A stretch of DNA of 64,000 nt from Actinomyces oris (GCF_001937445.1 NZ_MSKS01000028.1:1-64000), one strand, 5' to 3'. Counted from the first letter of the stretch, positions 38,090 to 47,753 are shown. Program-made: numbers and translations. The notes: generated by a model from the sequence alone, not told the origin.

Positions 38090-38593
38090 GAAGAAGAGAC
38101 CCCGGCAGGAGGAGTCTGCGTCGGCCCGCAGAACCACTGGCGGGCCACCGGTGTGAGGGCTAAGGTACCCACGGTGTTCACGAACAGCAAGAGGGTAGGG
38201 ATCCACCGGCCAGGGGTTGTGCGTACTGCACGAAGGCCCCACCTACCTGAAGCACACCCGCCTCTCCTCCAGTAGCACCCCACCCTCGTGCAGTGGTCCG
38301 GCCGAGAGTCGGCTCGGGCGGTCCGGGGATAGTGGGGACTGCGGTTCGCGCCGAGGACGTACTGTTCGTTCGGGGACTGCGTTGTCCGACGGGATACTGG
38401 GTTCCCCGCGTCGTCGTTTGCCGTAGAACGCAGTCCTGGTAACAGAAGTACGTCCTCGATGGTGCAGTGGTGCCCTGCTAAAGGTCCACGGCGGCGCGCA
38501 GGGACGCTGCAGGAACGAGCAACTCACTCGGACATTGTGACCGCCCCACCGATCGAATCGCCAGGATTCGCGCCCATGCTTGAGGCGATGCGC
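38090..38593. other. Long proB-proA spacer with nested inverted repeats
   Basis: No protein gene is supported in this gap; the open frames here lack recognisable domains. It contains the nested inverted repeat described separately at 38352-38458, with repeated GGGGACTGCG words just left of it (38335-38380). It may hold the proB terminator, a small RNA, or the proA promoter region. Confidence 0.5.
38352..38458. repeat. Nested inverted repeat between proB and proA
   Basis: Outer arms CGAGGACGTACT (38352-38363) and AGTACGTCCTCG (38447-38458) are perfect complements. Inner arms GGACTGCGTT (38374-38383) and AACGCAGTCC (38427-38436) are also perfect, with matching spacing of about 10 nt between inner and outer arms on both sides. 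The whole could fold as one interrupted hairpin with a 43-nt apical loop. Confidence 0.8.
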
Positions 38594-39769
38594 TCAGACT
38601 CCGGCGATACGGGGCAGCTCGGCGAGATCGTCGCGGTGGATCACTGGGGCCACGTGATCGGGGGCGGGGGCGCCCTCGGCCCGGGCCGCCAGGACCTCGC
38701 GCAGCTCAGCAGCGGCGTAGCGGCATATTCCCCGCGCCAGGACACCCTCGGGGCCGACGACATCGACCACGGAGCCCGACTCGAAGTCCCCGTCGACGCC
38801 GGTCAGGCCGGGCAGCAGGAGCGACTTCTTTCCCACGGTCAGGGCCCGGGCCGCCCCGGCATCGATGAGAACACGCCCTTCGGGCTGGGAGGCGTGAGCC
38901 ATCCACAGCCGCCGGCTGGGGCGGTGGGGCCCGGTGGGCTCGAACCAGGTGCCCAGGTCGCCGGGAACCCGTCCCTGCCCCAGGAGCCCAGCGGCGTCGT
39001 CGGCCCGAGCGATGAGGGTGGTGGTGCCCGAGGCGCAGGCGATGGTGGCGGCCTGGAGCTTGGTGGTCATGCCGCCGGTTCCCACGAAGGAGCCGCGCCC
39101 GGAGACACTGACCCCCGCCAGGTCCGCCAAGGAGCGCACATAGCGGATGGGCGTGGCGCCGGGGGTCCCGGGGCGCGCGGTCCACAGGCCGTCGACGTCG
39201 GTGAGCAGCACCAGGACGTCGGCGGTCACCAGGTGGGCCACGAGGGCGGCGAGCCGGTCGTTGTCGCCGAGGCTGAACTCGCTGGTGGCCACCGCGTCGT
39301 TCTCGTTGATGATGGGGACGGCTCCCAGTGAGAGCAGGGAGTCGAAGGTGGCGCGCACCGTGCGGTAGTGGCTACGGATGGCGACGTCGTGGGCGGTCAG
39401 GAGGACCTGGGCGGTCACCAGTCCATAGGCGCTCATCGCGGTCTCCCAGCGGGCGGCGAGCCGCCCCTGTCCCACGGAGGCGGCCGCCTGCAGGAGGCTG
39501 AGCTCGTCGGGGCGCCGACTCAGCCCCAGGGGCACCAGCCCTGAGGCGACGGCCCCGGAGGAGACCAGGACGACGTCGTGGCCACGCCTGCGCATGCCTG
39601 CGATGAGGCCGGCGAGGATGTCGATGCGGTTGAGATCGAGCCCGCCGTCGGCACGCGTCAGGGACGAGGAGCCGACCTTGACCACCACGCGGGCACCGGC
39701 GGGCAGTCGTTCCGGGCGCTCCTGCCCACCGGCGGCGCCGGTGCCGGTGCCGGTTCCTGATGGTGTCAC
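38594..39769 (-). CDS. proB: Glutamate 5-kinase
   Basis: 391 aa. ProB phosphorylates glutamate, the first step of proline synthesis and the feedback-controlled one. The amino-acid-kinase domain has VVKVGSSSLT, VSSGAVASGLVPLGL, INENDAVA and GTGGMTTKLQAA. A C-terminal PUA domain (about 295-380) begins RVLIDAGAARAL. The GTG start has GGAGGG 7 nt upstream and lies 13 nt after the obgE stop, so proB belongs to the rplU-rpmA-obgE-proB transcription direction. Confidence 0.95.
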   Translation of the reverse strand: MTPSGTGTGTGAAGGQERPERLPAGARVVVKVGSSSLTRADGGLDLNRIDILAGLIAGMRRRGHDVVLVSSGAVASGLVPLGLSRRPDELSLLQAAASVGQGRLAARWETAMSAYGLVTAQVLLTAHDVAIRSHYRTVRATFDSLLSLGAVPIINENDAVATSEFSLGDNDRLAALVAHLVTADVLVLLTDVDGLWTARPGTPGATPIRYVRSLADLAGVSVSGRGSFVGTGGMTTKLQAATIACASGTTTLIARADDAAGLLGQGRVPGDLGTWFEPTGPHRPSRRLWMAHASQPEGRVLIDAGAARALTVGKKSLLLPGLTGVDGDFESGSVVDVVGPEGVLARGICRYAAAELREVLAARAEGAPAPDHVAPVIHRDDLAELPRIAGV

Positions 39770-39782
39770 GGGATCCCTCCGG

Positions 39783-41390
39783 TCAGTCCTCGTTGTCCCC
39801 GTGCCAGGAGGCGGCATCGGTCCACAGGCCCTCGGCGGCCTCGTCGCGCAGCTGCTGGCGCGCGGCCTCCTTGGCATCCATCATCTCGTGGTACTGGCTG
39901 CGCCGCTCCACGTTGGTCCGACGCCGACTGGTCTCCAGGCGCAGGTCGGTGCCTCGGGCGCCCAGCAACTCGGGCCCGGTGGTCATCGTGGGCTCCCAGG
40001 TGAAGAGCACTCCCCCGTCGACCTCGCCGATGAGGACGGTGTCGCCGGCGTGGGCGCCGGCCTTGACGAGCTCGTCCTCGACCCCGGCCGCGGCCAGACG
40101 GTCGGCGAGGTAGCCGACCGCCTCGTCATTGGAGAAGTCGGTCTGACGCACCCAGCGCTCGGGGCGCTGCCCGCGGACCTGGTAGACCTGCCCCTCGCTG
40201 GGATGGGCCAGCAGACGCACCTGGGCGACGCTCTCCTTCTCCCGGCGCCCGACCGCCGCGGGCCGGATGATGGGGCGCGGCTCACCCGAACCGTCAGTCG
40301 CACCGGGCTCGCGGTCGCGCTGGGACGTGGCCGGAGCGGCCTTGCGAGCCCGCTCGACCTCACCGGCCAGAGCGAAGGACAAGGGGCGCAGCCCCGTGTG
40401 CGCGACCGCGGAGATGATGTGGACGGGCAGCTCCCGGGCCTCGATGTCGGCGCGCACGAACTCGGCGAGCTCGGCGGCGTCGGGGACGTCGACCTTGTTG
40501 AGCACCACGATGCGGGGGCGCTCCATGAGGGGGACCCGGCCGGTCAGGGAGGGGTCGTCCTCCTGCTCGCCGAGACGCTCGGAGTAGGCGGCGAGCTCGG
40601 CCTCAATGGTGTCCAGGTCGGACAGGGGATCGCGCCCCGGCTCGAGGGTGGCGCAGTCCAGGACGTGGACGATGACGGCGCAGCGCTCGATGTGCCGCAG
40701 GAAGTCCAGTCCCAGCCCCTTGCCCTGGGAGGCACCGGGAATGAGGCCGGGAACGTCGGCGATGGTGTAACGCACGTCGCCGGCCTCGACGACCCCGAGG
40801 TTGGGTACGAGGGTCGTGAAGGGGTAGTCGGCGATCTTGGGGCGGGCAGCGCTCATGGCGGCGATGAGGGAGGACTTGCCGGCGCTGGGGTAGCCCACCA
40901 GGGCGACGTCGGCGATGGTCTTGAGCTCCAAGGTGATGTCCTGGGCCTGACCGGGCTCTCCCAGGAGGTGGAAGCCGGGGGCCTTGCGCTTGGAGGAGGC
41001 CAGGGAGAAGTTGCCGCGCCCGCCGGTGCCGCCCTGGGCGACGACGACGCTGGCGGCCTCCCCCACGAGGTCGGCGATGACCTGACCGCGCGAGTCCTTG
41101 ACGACGGTGCCCTCGGGAACGGGCAGGACGAGGTTCTTGCCGTCAGTACCGCGACGCCAGTCCCCCATGCCGGGGGTGCCGTTGCCGGCCCGTTGGTGCG
41201 GGGAGCGGTGGTAGCTCAGCAGGGTCGTCGCCCGGAGGTCGACGGTCAGGACGACGTCGCCGCCATGACCGCCGTCGCCGCCGTCGGGTCCGGCCAGGGG
41301 CTTGAACTTCTCACGGTGCACGGAGGTGCAGCCGTTGCCGCCGTCGCCGCCGGCCACGTGGAGGACCACTCGGTCAATGAAGCTGGGCAT
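39783..41390 (-). CDS. obgE: GTPase Obg/CgtA
   Basis: 535 aa. Obg is a ribosome-associated GTPase active in 50S maturation and the stress response. The glycine-rich Obg fold covers residues 1-160 ([17 protein letters not shown]). The G domain has G1 [10 protein letters not shown]2 DYPFTTL, G3 DVPGLI and G4 NKVD. The C-terminal OCT domain ([17 protein letters not shown]) and an acidic actinobacterial tail follow. A hairpin separates it from rpmA. Confidence 0.97.
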   Translation of the reverse strand: MPSFIDRVVLHVAGGDGGNGCTSVHREKFKPLAGPDGGDGGHGGDVVLTVDLRATTLLSYHRSPHQRAGNGTPGMGDWRRGTDGKNLVLPVPEGTVVKDSRGQVIADLVGEAASVVVAQGGTGGRGNFSLASSKRKAPGFHLLGEPGQAQDITLELKTIADVALVGYPSAGKSSLIAAMSAARPKIADYPFTTLVPNLGVVEAGDVRYTIADVPGLIPGASQGKGLGLDFLRHIERCAVIVHVLDCATLEPGRDPLSDLDTIEAELAAYSERLGEQEDDPSLTGRVPLMERPRIVVLNKVDVPDAAELAEFVRADIEARELPVHIISAVAHTGLRPLSFALAGEVERARKAAPATSQRDREPGATDGSGEPRPIIRPAAVGRREKESVAQVRLLAHPSEGQVYQVRGQRPERWVRQTDFSNDEAVGYLADRLAAAGVEDELVKAGAHAGDTVLIGEVDGGVLFTWEPTMTTGPELLGARGTDLRLETSRRRTNVERRSQYHEMMDAKEAARQQLRDEAAEGLWTDAASWHGDNED

Positions 41391-41415
41391 GGGGTCTCCT
41401 GTGAGTCCGGGATAG

Positions 41416-41455
41416 CGAGAGAGGGTGGACGGCAGCTGCCGTCCACCCTCTCTCG
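41416..41455. terminator. 20-bp perfect palindrome between rpmA and obgE
   Basis: CGAGAGAGGGTGGACGGCAG pairs perfectly with the following 20 nt (effective loop AGCT). Neither side has a T-run. It lies 23 nt after the rpmA stop and 25 nt before the obgE start, so it may attenuate rather than end transcription, giving more ribosomal protein than GTPase, or act as an mRNA processing or stabilising hairpin. Confidence 0.65.
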
Positions 41456-41478
41456 CGACGTGTTGATGTGCTCGGGGC

Positions 41479-41736
41479 TCAGGCCTCGGGGAGCACGACG
41501 TTGACGACCCGGCGACCGCGGAAGGTGCCGAACTCGACGTTACCGGCGGCGGTGGCGAACAGGGTGTCGTCGTTGCCGCGGCCGACGTTGCGGCCCGGGT
41601 GGAAGTGGGTGCCGCGCTGGCGGACGATGATCTCGCCGGCCTTGACGAACTGGCCGCCGAAGCGCTTGACGCCGAGGCGCTGCGCGTTGGAGTCGCGGCC
41701 GTTACGGGAGGAACCAAGACCCTTCTTGTGTGCCAT
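41479..41736 (-). CDS. rpmA: 50S ribosomal protein L27
   Basis: 85 aa, complete bL27. It starts directly at [20 protein letters not shown] with no cleavable N-terminal extension of the Firmicutes type, and includes [20 protein letters not shown] and [12 protein letters not shown]. It follows rplU by 69 nt in the conserved rplU-rpmA-obgE order. Confidence 0.98.
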   Translation of the reverse strand: MAHKKGLGSSRNGRDSNAQRLGVKRFGGQFVKAGEIIVRQRGTHFHPGRNVGRGNDDTLFATAAGNVEFGTFRGRRVVNVVLPEA

Positions 41737-41805
41737 GGTTGAAGGCTTCTTTCTTCTCGAGCGTGTGCGTTCAGGATGCCCGCGTGCTGACTGACGCCGG
41801 GGCGG

Positions 41806-42126
41806 TCACTTGATGGCGGTGACCTTGACGGCCGTCAGCTGAGCGCGGTGGCCCTGGCGCTTGCGGAAGCCGGTCTTGTTCTTGAACTTGAGGATGTTGA
41901 TCTTGGGGCCCTTCTCATCGCCGACGATCTCGGCGGTGACGGAGGACTTGGCCAGATCGGCGGCAGAGGTGGTCACCTTGTCGCCGTCCACCAGCATGAC
42001 GGGGGCGAGGGTGACCTCGTCGCCGATCTCACCAGCAAGCTTGTCGACAACCACGACGTCGCCGACGGAGACCTTCTCCTGACGGCCGCCGGCCTTGACG
42101 ATCGCGTAGACCACTTGAATGCTCAT
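41806..42126 (-). CDS. rplU: 50S ribosomal protein L21
   Basis: 106 aa, bL21. It contains [21 protein letters not shown] at the N terminus and [20 protein letters not shown] with the usual basic C terminus ([11 protein letters not shown]). The ATG used adds four residues to the common start; a GTG at codon 5 is possible, and neither has a clear ribosome-binding site. The 176-nt gap to rne should hold the operon promoter. Confidence 0.97.
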   Translation of the reverse strand: MSIQVVYAIVKAGGRQEKVSVGDVVVVDKLAGEIGDEVTLAPVMLVDGDKVTTSAADLAKSSVTAEIVGDEKGPKINILKFKNKTGFRKRQGHRAQLTAVKVTAIK

Positions 42127-42302
42127 CTCTGTAGATTCTTCGAAAGGCTCTCACTCGCTGCAAGACCGGGATCGGCCTCGCCAGGAGGGCCCTGTCTGGG
42201 CAATGGTGCAAGAAGCACCGGCAGATAACTCTAGGCGATCATGTCGCCAGCACCAACCTCCGATCCTCCCCGTCCTCTGTGTTCTTGGGCACGGAGACCT
42301 AG

Positions 42303-45300
42303 TCAGGCCGATGCCTCCGGGGTGTCTGAAGAATTCTCCGGCGAGGGCGCGGCGCTCTTGGCCGCGGCCCGCCGTCGCGTTCTCCTTGCAGGCTTCTCCT
42401 CAGCCGAGCCCGGCGGCTCCTCGTCGGGCTGCGGCTCAGCAGGGCCCTCAGACGTCGTGGCGGCCTTCTTCTCAGCCTTCCCACCGGTCTTCCTCCCCGA
42501 CTTCTTATCCGCCTTGTCGCTCTTCTTCTCACCGGACTTCTTCGCCGACTTCTTGTCAGCCGCCTTCCTCGACCTGGTCTTGGCCGGCTTGTCCTCGGCC
42601 GGGGAGTCCGAAGCGTCCTGGCCGTCGACGGACTCCACGTTCTCCGCAGTCCCCGCCGCGTCATGGGCACTGTCGCTCACACCCGCGGCCGAGGTCTCAA
42701 CGGACCTCTCCTCATGAGGGTCCTGCCCCTCCTGCTGGTGGTCCTTGTGGGCCTGTTCGGCGGCAGCCGCGATCTGGGCCAGGGCCCCGCGCACCGCCGC
42801 CCGGGCCTCGTCGTCGGCTCCGGACTCCGGCGATGCGGCGACGTCGCGCCCTGCGTTTCTCTTGCCGTGGCCGGAGCCCTTGGAACCCTTGGAACCCTTG
42901 GTCTCCTGGGAGTCCTGCTTGGTCTCCTTCTTCACCCCGCCGGTGGCCTGCTCCTCACGGCTCTTGCGCCCGCGCGAGCGCCCGCCACCGCGTGAGGCGG
43001 AGGCCGACATATCGACCTGCTGGTTCTCCACGGGCTCATCGTGGACGATGAAGCCCCGGCCCTTGCAGTGCTCACAGGTGGTGGAGAAGGCCTCGACCAG
43101 CCCCTGCCCCACCCGCTTGCGGGTCATCTGGACCAGCCCCAACGAGGTGACCTCGGTGACCTGGTGGCGCGTCCGGTCACGTCCCAGGCACTCCACGAGC
43201 CGGCGCAGCACGAGGTCCCGGTTGGACTCCAGGACCATGTCGACGAAGTCGATGACGACCATGCCGCCGATGTCGCGCAGGCGCAGCTGGCGGACAATCT
43301 CCTCGGCGGCCTCCAGGTTGTTGCGGGTGACGGTCTCCTCCAGGGTGCCTCCCGCACCGGTGAAGCGCCCGGTGTTGACGTCGATGACGGTCATCGCCTC
43401 GGTGCGATCGATGACCAGGGTGCCGCCGCTGGGAAGCCAGACCTTGCGGTCGAAGCCCTTGGCGAGCTGCTCGTCGACGCGGTGGGCGGCGAAGACGTCC
43501 TCGGGGCCGACCCAGTGCTCGAGGCGCTCGGACAGATCCGGGCTGACCTCGTCGATGTACTGGGAGACCGTGGACCAGGTGTTGTCACCGGAGACGACGA
43601 GCCTGCGGAAGTCCTCGTTGAAGACGTCGCGGATGACTCTCACGGCGAGCTCGGGCTCCCCCTTGAGCAGGACGGGGGCCTTGCCACTGCCCTTCATGAC
43701 GGAGGACGCCTTCTTGTCGATGGCCTCCCACTGAGCCACGAGGCGTTCGACGTCGGCGGTCAGCTGCTCCTGAGTGGCCCCCTCCGCGGCGGTGCGCACA
43801 ATGACTCCGGCCGAGTCGGGCACGATCCGCTTGAGGATCTTCTTCAGGCGGCTGCGCTCAGTGTCCGGCAGCTTGCGCGAGATCCCCGTCATGGTGCCTC
43901 CGGGGACCAGGACCAGGTATCGGCCCGCCAGGGTGATCTGGCTGGTGAGGCGAGCACCCTTGTGGCCGATGGGATCCTTGGTGACCTGTACCAGGACGGT
44001 GTCGCCACTGGAGAGGGCGTCCTCGATGCGGCGGGGCCTGCCCTCCAGGCCGGCGGCGTCCCAGTTGACCTCACCGGCGTAGAGCACGGCGTTGCGGCCC
44101 TTACCCAGGTCCACGAAGGCGGCCTCCATGGAGGGCAGGACGTTCTGAACCCGACCGACGTAGACGTTGCCGACCATGGAGGTCTGCGTGTGCCGGGAGA
44201 CGTAGTGCTCCACGAGGAGCCCGTCCTCCAGGACGGCGATCTGGTTGAGGCCGTCGGACTCGCGCACGATCATCTGCCGGTCCACGGACTCGCGACGGGC
44301 CAGGAACTCGGCCTCGGTGATGATGGGACGACGGCGCCCGGCCGCCCGCCCTTCGCGGCGGCGCTGACGCTTGGCCTCCAGGCGTGTGGACCCCTTGAGG
44401 GCGGTCACCTCGTCACGCAGGTCGCCACCCTCCGAGCGGGTGCGGGACCGACGCCGCCGACGGCGCGATCCGGACACGGTGCTTGTGGCGGTCTCAGTGG
44501 CGCCGTCAGCGGAGGTCTCGCGCGAGGGCGCCGCATCGTCTCCGCCCTCCTCCACGGCCTGCGGCTCATCATCGGCGTCGTTGCGCGCCGAGTCCTCACC
44601 CCGCGAGCGCGAGCGCCGACCGCGTCCGCCACGGCGGCGCTTGCGGCGGGCCCCGCCCTCACGGGAATCCTCCGAGGACTCGACCCGGGGCTCATCGGTC
44701 CCGTCACTCTCTGAGACCTCGGCGGACTCGGCGTCGGCCTTGTCGTGGACGGAGTCCTCGCAGGGCTCCGGCGGGGCCCCGGTACTGGCTACCGCCTGCC
44801 GACGCCGACGGCCGCGGGCACTGCTGCGGTCGGATCGGGAGGACTCGGCCTCAGCCTCCTCGTTGCGTCCCTCCGCACCGGTTCGGGCACCGACGTCCTC
44901 CTTATCCGCCCAGTCCTTGGCGCCTTGGTGGCGCGAGGCGGTTGGCGCCGCCTGGGGGGCGGCGGTCGCCGCGGTGACCCGGCGGCGTCGACGGGCCCGA
45001 CTGGGGTCGGGGGCCTGGAACAGGAGCGAGGCTGCGGGAAGGCGGGGGGCCTGGAGGTCCTTCTCATCCAGGTCTGCCTCGGTGAGCTCGTCATCCTCCT
45101 GGGACATCTCGGGCTCCTCATCGTCGGTTCCCTCGGTGTCGACCTGCTCGTCGAGGTCTTCCTGCGCAGCATCGGCGCTCGGCCCACCCTCGGCCACGTG
45201 CGCCCCGTCGGTCTCGCTCGCCTCTGCGGCGACGTGGGGCTCGGCGGCGGGAGCCTCCTCGGGGGCGGCGGAGGCCGCGACGACCTTCCGACGACGACGA

Positions 45301-45545
45301 GGGGCCGGCTCGACGGCTGTGGTCTGCGGGGCCGGCTGTACGCCGGGCTCCTCGGACCCGGAGGCGGTGACGGCATCTAAGGCCCCTACCGAACCGGGCT
45401 GCTCGGCAACGGGAGCCTGGGCGGGGGCGGCCGCGGCCGCGGTGACCCTGCGACGGCGGCGCGGAGTCGGGGCGCTCACGGCGTCACCGTCAGCGCGCTC
45501 CTGCTCGTACGATTCTGTTGATTCTGATGTGGTGCGACGTGCCAT
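42303..45545 (-). CDS. rne: Ribonuclease E/G with long charged extensions
   Basis: 1080 aa. The conserved catalytic core is about residues 400-880: an S1 RNA-binding domain (GNVYVGRVQNVLPSMEAAFV near 457), the DNase I-like region with metal ligands in VIDVNTGRFTG near 720 and VIDFVDM, and the Zn-link CEHCKGRG near 824. The N-terminal 400 residues are low-complexity acidic blocks with RRRRR-type clusters, and the C terminus ends in Lys-rich KKSAKKSGEKK-type repeats before RRTRRRAAA. As in other actinobacteria, these flanks probably bind RNA and degradosome partners. No clear ribosome-binding site precedes the ATG. Confidence 0.95.
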   Translation of the reverse strand: MARRTTSESTESYEQERADGDAVSAPTPRRRRRVTAAAAAPAQAPVAEQPGSVGALDAVTASGSEEPGVQPAPQTTAVEPAPRRRRKVVAASAAPEEAPAAEPHVAAEASETDGAHVAEGGPSADAAQEDLDEQVDTEGTDDEEPEMSQEDDELTEADLDEKDLQAPRLPAASLLFQAPDPSRARRRRRVTAATAAPQAAPTASRHQGAKDWADKEDVGARTGAEGRNEEAEAESSRSDRSSARGRRRRQAVASTGAPPEPCEDSVHDKADAESAEVSESDGTDEPRVESSEDSREGGARRKRRRGGRGRRSRSRGEDSARNDADDEPQAVEEGGDDAAPSRETSADGATETATSTVSGSRRRRRRSRTRSEGGDLRDEVTALKGSTRLEAKRQRRREGRAAGRRRPIITEAEFLARRESVDRQMIVRESDGLNQIAVLEDGLLVEHYVSRHTQTSMVGNVYVGRVQNVLPSMEAAFVDLGKGRNAVLYAGEVNWDAAGLEGRPRRIEDALSSGDTVLVQVTKDPIGHKGARLTSQITLAGRYLVLVPGGTMTGISRKLPDTERSRLKKILKRIVPDSAGVIVRTAAEGATQEQLTADVERLVAQWEAIDKKASSVMKGSGKAPVLLKGEPELAVRVIRDVFNEDFRRLVVSGDNTWSTVSQYIDEVSPDLSERLEHWVGPEDVFAAHRVDEQLAKGFDRKVWLPSGGTLVIDRTEAMTVIDVNTGRFTGAGGTLEETVTRNNLEAAEEIVRQLRLRDIGGMVVIDFVDMVLESNRDLVLRRLVECLGRDRTRHQVTEVTSLGLVQMTRKRVGQGLVEAFSTTCEHCKGRGFIVHDEPVENQQVDMSASASRGGGRSRGRKSREEQATGGVKKETKQDSQETKGSKGSKGSGHGKRNAGRDVAASPESGADDEARAAVRGALAQIAAAAEQAHKDHQQEGQDPHEERSVETSAAGVSDSAHDAAGTAENVESVDGQDASDSPAEDKPAKTRSRKAADKKSAKKSGEKKSDKADKKSGRKTGGKAEKKAATTSEGPAEPQPDEEPPGSAEEKPARRTRRRAAAKSAAPSPENSSDTPEASA

Positions 45546-46084
45546 GGGGCTTGCACTCTCCGGGGCCGACGCCGTCGTCGTACCCTCGACGCGTCAGCGC
45601 GGTTGTGCTCCCGACCGGGAGCAGCGAGAAAGTCTTGAGAGCGCCCGCGAGGGCGCACGCCTTACCTGACGTCCACACAGACCGGGCTCGCAGCGGCGCA
45701 GCTCAGGCGGCGCAAGGTCCTCGGACAGGGTCGGCCGGAAGGCGCGGCTTCAGGTACCGGTACGAGACACCCGAAGCCGGCTCGAAGTATCCCACACAAA
45801 CGCCGATAAGCGCTTGTGCGACTCATGGTGTCCCCGATCTCTGCGCACGTTGGCCTCATCACCCACCCAGCAACCACCCACCCCACCAAGACACGCGGAA
45901 GCCCCACTAAAGTATTACGGACTTTCGACCCAATCTCGCAGCAATCACACCTTCAACGCTTACCTTTTACACTACTGCGACAACACCTCGTCAGCGGTGC
46001 GACCACAGGAAAAGAACCGGGTGGACCGCAGGCCGCAGCACCTTCACACCTCACGCGTTTCACGACATGGCGTCACAGATGCAC
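45546..46084. other. Long divergent intergenic region, rne / cydA
   Basis: No gene is supported. The rne-proximal half is GC-rich; it must contain the rne promoter and possibly a structured 5' leader, as is common for RNase E mRNAs. The cydA-proximal half (from about 45790) is AT-richer and ends at the cydA promoter. Small frames on both strands have no recognisable domain. Confidence 0.45.
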
Positions 46085-46090
46085 TATAAT
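46085..46090 (+). promoter_or_regulatory. cydA: cydA -10 element
   Basis: A consensus TATAAT, giving a predicted start near 46097 and a leader of about 67 nt. No clear -35 lies 17 nt upstream, so an activator may be required. Confidence 0.6.
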
Positions 46091-46102
46091 ACTCTTATTG
46101 AC

Positions 46103-46120
46103 CTGTAGGACGTTCTACAG
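46103..46120 (+). promoter_or_regulatory. cydA: Operator-like palindrome in the cydA leader
   Basis: CTGTAG-GACGTT-CTACAG, perfect 6-bp arms with a 6-nt spacer, just after the predicted transcription start. The position suits a repressor. It does not match the Rex consensus TTGTGAAN4TTCACAA. Confidence 0.5.
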
Positions 46121-46163
46121 ATTCTCTTATCGATCTCATCGTCATCTCCGAAAGGTGGCACGG

Positions 46164-47732
46164 ATGGCCATCTCTCCTATGGCGCTGGACTCTCTGGATC
46201 TGGCGCGCTGGCAGTTCGGTATCACCACCGTCTACCACTTCATCCTGGTTCCGCTGACCATCGGGCTGTCCCCGCTGGTGGCTCTCATGGAGACGCTGTG
46301 GCGCAGGACCGGCAACAGGCAGTGGCTCGTGGCCACCACGTTCTTCGGCAAGATTCTGCTGATCAACTTCGCGCTGGGCGTGGCCACCGGCATCGTTCAG
46401 GAGTTCCAGTTCGGCATGAACTGGTCGGAGTACTCCAGGTTCGTCGGTAACATCTTCGGCGCCCCTCTCGCCTTCGAGGCCCTGCTGGCCTTCTTCATGG
46501 AGTCCGTCTTCCTGGGCCTGTGGATCTTCGGATGGGACCGACTGTCCCCCAGGCTGCACAACCTGTGCATGTGGGCCGTGGCCGCCGGCACGAACTTCTC
46601 CGCCTTCTTCATCCTCACCGCCAACTCCTGGATGCAGCACCCGGTGGGCGCCGTCGTCAACCCCAAGACGGGGCGTGCCGAGCTCGACGGCGTGAGCGGC
46701 TTCCTCAAGCTCCTGTCCAACGAGCTGGTGTGGGCCACCGTGCTGCACGTTATCTCCTCGGCCCTGCTCGTGGCCGCGGCCGTCGTCATGGGCGTGTCCG
46801 TGTGGTGGATGGTCAAGGCCGCCCAGGCGAAGCAGGACTTTGAGGCGCGTGAGCTGTGGCGGCGGGTCGCCCGTTTCGGGGCCGTCGTCATGGTGGCCGC
46901 GGGCCTGGTCACCGCCGGCACCGGCCACATGCAGGGCCAGCTGGTCGCCGAGTACCAACCGGGCAAGATGGCCGCCGCCGAGGGGCTGTGCCACACCGAG
47001 GCCGGAGCCCCCTTCACCGTGGCCGCTTTCGGGGACTGCAAGAACGAGGACGGCATGGTCCGGTTCATCTCGGTTCCCGGTGTTTACTCCTTCATGGCCA
47101 CCAACGACGTCAACGCCAAGATCACCGGGCTCAAGGAGGCCGGCGACATCTATAAGCAGTACGGCACCACTGATGCGCGCGGCAACGCCGTCGACTACAG
47201 CCCCAACGTCATGGTCAACTTCTGGTCCTTCCGCCTCATGATCGGACTGGGCATGGCCTCGATGGGCCTGGGGGCTCTGGCCCTGTGGCTGACCCGCGCC
47301 AACAGGCTCGTCTCCCGCCCGCTTCTGGGCAAGGCGGCGCTGGCCACCATGTGGATGCCCTTCATCGCCTGCTCCTTCGGCTGGATCTTCCGTGAGATGG
47401 GCCGTCAGCCCTGGGTCATCGTCCCCAACCTGTCCGACCCGGTCTCCCAGGTCTACATGCTCACGGCCGACGGCGTCTCCTCCGCGGTCTCCTCGGGTGC
47501 GGTGCTGGCCTCGATGGTCATCTTCACCCTGCTGTACGCCGCGCTCGGAGTGGTCTGGTTCATGCTGCTGCGCCGCTACATCCGCGAAGGGGTGCGCACC
47601 CCGGTGCCGGACAAGACCGGCACGTCCAAGCAGACGGACCAGGACAGCACGGACACGGATTCCGACGACGACTCCGACGGCGACTCCGTTGACTCCTCCG
47701 AGGCCGCCCCGGCTCTGTCCTTCGCCTACTGA
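46164..47732 (+). CDS. cydA: Cytochrome bd ubiquinol/menaquinol oxidase subunit I
   Basis: 522 aa, polytopic. It carries quinol oxidation and hemes b558, b595 and d. Visible are WQFGITTVYHFILVPLTIGL (heme His near residue 20), GIVQEFQFGMNWSEYSRFVG with the acidic proton-path residues, and the GRQPW motif near residue 415. The Q-loop is the short type found in actinobacteria and Bacillus. An acidic Asp/Ser tail closes the protein. AAAGGTGG precedes the ATG; the frame is open further up without similarity. cydB follows by 21 nt. Confidence 0.96.
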   Translation: MAISPMALDSLDLARWQFGITTVYHFILVPLTIGLSPLVALMETLWRRTGNRQWLVATTFFGKILLINFALGVATGIVQEFQFGMNWSEYSRFVGNIFGAPLAFEALLAFFMESVFLGLWIFGWDRLSPRLHNLCMWAVAAGTNFSAFFILTANSWMQHPVGAVVNPKTGRAELDGVSGFLKLLSNELVWATVLHVISSALLVAAAVVMGVSVWWMVKAAQAKQDFEARELWRRVARFGAVVMVAAGLVTAGTGHMQGQLVAEYQPGKMAAAEGLCHTEAGAPFTVAAFGDCKNEDGMVRFISVPGVYSFMATNDVNAKITGLKEAGDIYKQYGTTDARGNAVDYSPNVMVNFWSFRLMIGLGMASMGLGALALWLTRANRLVSRPLLGKAALATMWMPFIACSFGWIFREMGRQPWVIVPNLSDPVSQVYMLTADGVSSAVSSGAVLASMVIFTLLYAALGVVWFMLLRRYIREGVRTPVPDKTGTSKQTDQDSTDTDSDDDSDGDSVDSSEAAPALSFAY

Positions 47733-47753
47733 ACCAAGGAAGGTAGACAACCC

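Noticed and set aside
38243-38527. 94-codon minus-strand frame in the proB-proA gap
   Set aside because: Overlaps the inverted repeats, Arg/Ser/Pro-rich, no ribosome-binding site and no domain; treated as noncoding.
45662-45907. 81-codon minus-strand frame upstream of cydA
   Set aside because: No homology by eye, no ribosome-binding site, and composition unlike the small genes accepted elsewhere.
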